A stretch of DNA of 8,917 bases from an uncultured Acidobacteriota bacterium. GTDB taxonomy: Bacteria; Acidobacteriota; Thermoanaerobaculia; Gp7-AA8. The position numbers were made by a program, and so were the translations under genes. The notes under the pieces are model-generated. The model was not told the DNA's origin and did not search any database. It was given only the letters and a program-made list of their open reading frames with translations. The DNA lies in contig CAMPKJ010000209.1 in NCBI GenBank assembly GCA_946887105.1, forward strand, positions 1-8,917, given 5' to 3'. Below, one piece after another: positions 5,654-8,917 of the stretch. The stretch's first letter is position 1; every line of letters begins with the position of its first letter.

Positions 5654-8263
5654 TCACTGCATGTCCATCATCCAGATATCCGCGAACGTGCGCCGTTCCG
5701 AATACAGGAGCGTGCGCCCATCGGCGGAGAGACTCATCGCCGCGATCGGCAAGGTGGTCTTCACGTCGCGAATGGCCGCTGTGTGAGCGTCGACGATGCG
5801 CAGCCGTCCGCCGTCGCCGTACAGAATCTCGCGTCCGTTCGGCAGCCACACCGGATGCGCGCCGCTGCGCGTGAGCCTGCGGTAGCCGCGATCCGTAAAC
5901 GAGTAGACCGCGATGCCGGGCGCGTTGCGCAGCTCGCCCGCGAGCATGGTGCCGTCGGGTGACCACGCCGTCATGGCCGGATGCAATCCCTCGGGTGCCG
6001 GCGGAAGCGGCTCGATCGTCTCGCCGGTCTGCACGTACGTGTTCTCGTCGTTGTAAAACGACAGACGCTGGTCGTCGCCCGTCGCCGCCGGATACCAGAC
6101 GCTCCGTCCCCGCGTATTGGTGCGGCGGGTCAGATTGCTGCCGTCCGCCTGAACGCTCCAGACCTCGTAGCGATCCGTATCGCGCTGCGAATAGAAATAG
6201 AGACGGGAACCGTCGCCCGACCAGGTCGCGCCGCGATCGCGCGCGGCGTCGTTCGTGAGCTGGCGGATCTCGCCCGTGGCCAGTTCGGCGATGAAGAGAT
6301 CCTCCTGTCCGCCGCGGTTCGTGAATGCGGCGAAACGCCCGTCCGGCGAGACCTGCGAGCTGAACACCAGAAACGAGCCGGCCACGATCGGACGCGGCGA
6401 TCCCACCGTCGCGCCTCCCTCGGCGTCGAAGCCGACCGCGTTCAGCGACTCGCTCTGTTCGACCGACGCGAACACGAGCCGCGCGCCGCTGCGCGCGATC
6501 GAATACTGGCCGCTGTAGTGCGCCGGCGTCATCACCGGCTCGGGATCGCCGTGCGTCTTTCCGCTCGATTCGTCGATGCGCACGCGCCACAGATTCATCG
6601 AGCCGTTGCGATCGCTGCCGAAGTAAAGATATTGACCATCCGGCGACCAGACCGGATTCCAGTCCACGGCGGCGTCGTCCGTCACGCGCACGATGGTCCG
6701 GCGCGGATCCTTCGCATTCGGGTCGATGGTCCAGAGATCGCGCTGCGCCGACTCGCCCACGATGCCCCAGTACGCGATGCGGTTTCCGTGCGGCGACCAG
6801 TTCGGCTGCACGCCGTCGCGGTCGAGCAGCAGCTGCCGTTGCCCGGTCTGCACGTCGACGGTCCAGAGGCTGCTGAGCATGCCCCGCGAAGTGGGCGTGA
6901 AGTTCACGCTCTCTTCGCCGCAGACCAGCCGCTTGCCGTCCGGCGACCAGGAGGGGTTGAAGCACGATGGCGTCACGCGGCGCGCCGATTCTCCCGTCGC
7001 GCCCATGACGAAGATGCCGCCGCCTTCGCATTCGGAGCGATACGCGATCTGCGAGCCGTCCGGAGAAAACGCGGGCTGGGTGTCAGCCGCGCCGCAGCGC
7101 CTGGTGAGGTTGATCGCGTTGCGGCCGTTCACGCGCTGCAGAAAGATGTCCGTCCCTCCCGCGCCGGCGCGCGTGAAGACGAACGTTTCTCCATCCGGCG
7201 CGATCGATGGCGCCATCTCCAGCGTCTCGTCGTAGGTCAGTTGCGCGAAGGAAACGTTCGGACGCGCGGCCGTGTCGCTTCGCCCGCGCAACAGCCACCC
7301 CGCCAGCCCGCCCGTCACCAGCAACGCCAGCGCCGTCATCGCGGCCGCGGTGCGGCGCGCGGACAGCACCGGCGCTTCGACGGTGGGCATGGTGCCGGAA
7401 CCGCTGGAGAGCGTCTCCAGCTGGAACGCCAGATCGCGCGCCGACTGGAAGCGTTGCGCCGGGTTCTTCTCGAGGCAGTGACGGATCACGCGCTCGAGGC
7501 CCGGCGTGACGTTCGGATTGGAGGCGCTCGGATCGGGCGGCTCCTCGCGCAGGATGGCCGACATCGTATCGGCCGGCGAGTCGCTGCGGAACGGATGCTC
7601 GGCGGTGACCATCTCGTACATCAGCGTGCCGAGGGAGAAGAGATCGCTGCGATGGTCGACCGATTGACCGCGCACCTGTTCGGGCGACATGTATCCGACC
7701 GTGCCGATCACGGTGCCGGGGGACGTGTCCTGCTCCATCGTGTCGTCGTCGGAGAGCGCGAACTCGTCGGCGCTGCGCAGTTTGGCGACGCCGAAGTCGA
7801 GGATCTTCACGCGTCCGTCGTTCGTGACGAAGAGGTTCTCCGGCTTGAGATCGCGATGGACGATGCCCCGCTCGTGTGCGGCGGCGAGGCCGTTGGCGAT
7901 CTGGATCGAGTAGTCGACGGCCTTGCGGATGGGCAGCTTCACCGCCACGCCCGCGTCGCGCAGACAACTGCGCAGCGTCTGTCCTTCCAGCAGTTCCGTC
8001 ACGATGTACGGCCGCCCTTCGGCAGTGCCGGCGTCGAAAAGAGTCAGCAGATTGGGATGATTGAGCGCGCCGACCGCGCGCGCCTCCTGCTCGAAGCGAT
8101 GCAGCCGGTCGGCGAACTTCGCGTAGGCCGGCGGCAGGATCTTGACCGCCACGTCGCGGCGGATGCGCGAGTCGTGCGCTCGATACACCTCGCTCATCCC
8201 GCCCGCTCCGATGCGCGCGACGATCTCGTAGGGCCCGAGCCGCATTCCGGCGGTCAACGACAT
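5654..8263 (-). CDS. Membrane-anchored Ser/Thr protein kinase with C-terminal TolB/PD40-like beta-propeller
   Basis: An 869-aa Hanks-type (PknB-like) kinase. The catalytic domain spans about residues 11-285: Gly-rich loop 'GAGGMSEVY' (19-27), 'VAVK' with Lys41, helix-C Glu60, catalytic loop 'HRDLKPEN' (136-143, Asp138), 'DFG' (156-158), a Ser/Thr/Asp-rich activation segment, and 'GTVGYMSPE' (187-195). All key residues are present, so it should be active; the family's usual 'GGMGEVY' is 'GGMSEVY' here. One membrane helix follows (about 305-326). The rest holds about ten repeats of the type 'WSPDG..(L/I)(A/Y)(Y/F)' that should form a TolB-like propeller, probably outside the cytoplasm and acting as sensor. 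The start at ATG 8263 matches the family's usual 'MxLxxGxRLGPYEI' opening; no SD precedes it. It is the first gene of a likely operon with phospholipase 2. Which signal and which substrate are unknown; the adjacent lipase is an obvious candidate target. Confidence 0.95.
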   Translation of the reverse strand: MSLTAGMRLGPYEIVARIGAGGMSEVYRAHDSRIRRDVAVKILPPAYAKFADRLHRFEQEARAVGALNHPNLLTLFDAGTAEGRPYIVTELLEGQTLRSCLRDAGVAVKLPIRKAVDYSIQIANGLAAAHERGIVHRDLKPENLFVTNDGRVKILDFGVAKLRSADEFALSDDDTMEQDTSPGTVIGTVGYMSPEQVRGQSVDHRSDLFSLGTLMYEMVTAEHPFRSDSPADTMSAILREEPPDPSASNPNVTPGLERVIRHCLEKNPAQRFQSARDLAFQLETLSSGSGTMPTVEAPVLSARRTAAAMTALALLVTGGLAGWLLRGRSDTAARPNVSFAQLTYDETLEMAPSIAPDGETFVFTRAGAGGTDIFLQRVNGRNAINLTRRCGAADTQPAFSPDGSQIAYRSECEGGGIFVMGATGESARRVTPSCFNPSWSPDGKRLVCGEESVNFTPTSRGMLSSLWTVDVQTGQRQLLLDRDGVQPNWSPHGNRIAYWGIVGESAQRDLWTIDPNAKDPRRTIVRVTDDAAVDWNPVWSPDGQYLYFGSDRNGSMNLWRVRIDESSGKTHGDPEPVMTPAHYSGQYSIARSGARLVFASVEQSESLNAVGFDAEGGATVGSPRPIVAGSFLVFSSQVSPDGRFAAFTNRGGQEDLFIAELATGEIRQLTNDAARDRGATWSGDGSRLYFYSQRDTDRYEVWSVQADGSNLTRRTNTRGRSVWYPAATGDDQRLSFYNDENTYVQTGETIEPLPPAPEGLHPAMTAWSPDGTMLAGELRNAPGIAVYSFTDRGYRRLTRSGAHPVWLPNGREILYGDGGRLRIVDAHTAAIRDVKTTLPIAAMSLSADGRTLLYSERRTFADIWMMDMQ

Positions 8264-8274
8264 TGGACGCGCGC

Positions 8275-8302
8275 ATTATGACCGGGCGTCACGAAACCGC
8301 AA
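8275..8302 (-). promoter_or_regulatory. Candidate promoter of the kinase operon, giving a near-leaderless mRNA
   Basis: On the minus strand CATAAT (8280-8275) matches five of six -10 bases. A weak -35, TTGCGG (8302-8297), lies 16 nt upstream. Initiation about 7 nt past the -10 would put the 5' end only about 5 nt before ATG 8263, which fits the lack of an SD there. The -10 match is seen; the start of transcription is inferred. Confidence 0.4.
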
Positions 8303-8322
8303 ACGCGTGACTCCGCTCACGC
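8288..8322. promoter_or_regulatory. Cluster of GTCACG/CGTGAC half-sites, possible operator
   Basis: GTCACG (8288-8293) and CGTGAC (8306-8311) form an inverted pair around the weak kinase -35. GCGTGA (8305-8310) and TCACGC (8317-8322) form a second inverted pair with a 6-nt spacer. They lie in the 83-bp gap between the kinase and the divergent 80-aa gene, where a regulator could act on both. Short palindromes like these can occur by chance in GC-rich DNA. Confidence 0.3.
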
Positions 8323-8346
8323 AACCAACCGGCCGCGCAACCGAAT

Positions 8347-8589
8347 ATGCACAGCATCATGAGCTACACCGACTGGCTGCGCCGTCAGACCGAACGACTG
8401 GAGGACGAGATCCGCCGTCACTCCGTCTTCGATGAAGACACGCCGGCCTCGCCCGCGCAACTGCGCGAGCTGCGCGCCAAGGTGGTCATCCACACCTACC
8501 TGCGCCAGCAACTCCTCCGCCGCGACACGATGGTGCCCACCGAAGAGGAGTACGACACGCAGGAGTTCGTGCTCGTCCGGAAGGCCTGA
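8347..8589 (+). CDS. Small protein of unknown function (80 aa)
   Basis: I do not recognise this protein. It is soluble and strongly charged. Residues about 9-25 ('[17 protein letters not shown]') and 38-60 look like amphipathic helices rich in Arg, Glu and Leu, and the C-terminal tail is acidic ('[10 protein letters not shown]'). No signal peptide, membrane segment or Cys pair is seen. The codons end almost always in G or C, as in the neighbouring genes, which argues that it is real despite its size. ATG 8347 is taken as the start; ATG 8359 ('MSYTDWL') is equally possible, and neither has a clear SD. It diverges from the kinase across an 83-bp gap, so a shared control region is possible. The helices suggest self-association or binding to a partner, but there is no evidence for a function. 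Confidence 0.7.
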   Translation: MHSIMSYTDWLRRQTERLEDEIRRHSVFDEDTPASPAQLRELRAKVVIHTYLRQQLLRRDTMVPTEEEYDTQEFVLVRKA

Positions 8590-8720
8590 CCCCCGCCCAG
8601 CCTGCCAGAATCGGGGCCACGATCGGTCACACTTCCACGCCGATTACGGCGCGGAGCTTGCGAATCATCTGCGTGCCCTGTCAGACTGTCGGGAACGTAT
8701 GGGTAGAAAGTGACGGATTG

Positions 8721-8917
8721 ATGGCTTCGAAAGTGTTTGTGGGGAATCTGGATTTCAACACGACCCGCACGGAAGTGCAGGACCTGTTCGCGCAAGTCGG
8801 ACAAGTCCAGGACGTGTTCCTGCCGATGGATCGCGAGAGCGGCCGTCCGCGCGGTTTTGCGTTCGTGGAGTACGCGAACGATGAAGACGCGGCCAAGGCG
8901 ATCGAGCAGTTCAACGG
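8721..8917 (+). CDS. RRM-domain RNA-binding protein, N-terminal part (3' end outside window)
   Basis: The frame opens at ATG 8721 and runs off the window after 65 full codons. The protein begins directly with an RNA recognition motif: RNP2 'VFVGNL' (about residues 5-10) and RNP1 'RGFAFVEY' (about 45-52), with the aromatic residues that stack on RNA bases (Phe6, Phe47, Phe49) in place. The visible part covers most of one RRM (about 80 aa). Bacterial proteins of this type are short, have a single RRM and often end in a Gly-rich tail; they bind single-stranded RNA, and cyanobacterial members are linked to cold response. Whether a Gly-rich tail follows cannot be seen. No strong SD precedes the ATG. 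The 131 bp upstream hold only a 5-bp hairpin (8638-8651) and no promoter I would defend. The fold is secure; the role is inferred. Confidence 0.93.
   Translation, partial: MASKVFVGNLDFNTTRTEVQDLFAQVGQVQDVFLPMDRESGRPRGFAFVEYANDEDAAKAIEQFN

Noticed and set aside
5145..7031. Open frame of 628 codons on the minus strand
   Set aside because: Same strand but another frame of the kinase and phospholipase 2. It is Arg-rich and low in sense, and crosses the real gene boundary.
1446..8263. A known CBASS or other named defence system
   Set aside because: There is no cyclic-nucleotide synthase, HORMA/TRIP13, nuclease or reverse transcriptase; phospholipases alone do not establish such a system.
5981..8281. 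Open frame of 766 codons on the plus strand
   Set aside because: It lies opposite the kinase gene, whose protein shows clear motifs from end to end. The translated product is Arg/Ala/His-rich with no domain, a typical shadow of GC-rich coding DNA.
8638..8651. Small hairpin CGCCG-ATTA-CGGCG as terminator of the 80-aa gene
   Set aside because: Only a 5-bp stem with no T-run after it, and such palindromes are common by chance in GC-rich DNA.

Overview
This 8.9-kb window is GC-rich chromosomal DNA from a bacterium. The best guess for the lineage is Acidobacteriota or a similar phylum. The main clue is the long Ser/Thr kinase fused to a TolB-like beta-propeller, with the start '[14 protein letters not shown]', a type of protein that is abundant in those groups. 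This is an inference from protein style; the window holds no rRNA or other phylogenetic marker apart from part of typA.

Layout. (1) Positions 1-1355, plus strand: the C-terminal three quarters of the ribosome-associated GTPase TypA/BipA. (2) Positions 1356-1445: a short convergent gap almost filled by a long hairpin built from tandem octamers. (3) Positions 1446-3059, minus strand: a 537-aa patatin/cPLA2-like phospholipase with a clear SD and a candidate promoter. (4) Positions 3183-4019, plus strand: a 278-aa protein with six predicted membrane segments and an internal duplication. (5) Positions 4016-5641, minus strand: a second, paralogous phospholipase (541 aa). Its stop codon overlaps that of the membrane protein in a shared CTAG. 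(6) Positions 5654-8263, minus strand: an 869-aa membrane-anchored Ser/Thr kinase with a C-terminal propeller, 12 nt upstream of the second phospholipase. (7) Positions 8347-8589, plus strand: an 80-aa protein of unknown function. (8) Positions 8721-8917, plus strand: the start of an RRM-type RNA-binding protein, cut by the window edge.

How the genes may work together. The middle of the window (1446-8263) looks like one module: a transmembrane kinase with a probable extracytoplasmic sensor propeller, two cytoplasmic Ser/Asp phospholipases, and a polytopic membrane protein lodged between the two phospholipase genes. A reasonable but unproven reading is that the kinase and phospholipase from 8263 to 4016 form an operon and that the membrane protein acts with the phospholipases at the membrane. 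The flanking typA and RRM genes are ordinary housekeeping or RNA-related genes. There are no tRNAs, rRNAs, CRISPR arrays, insertion sequences or integrases in the window.
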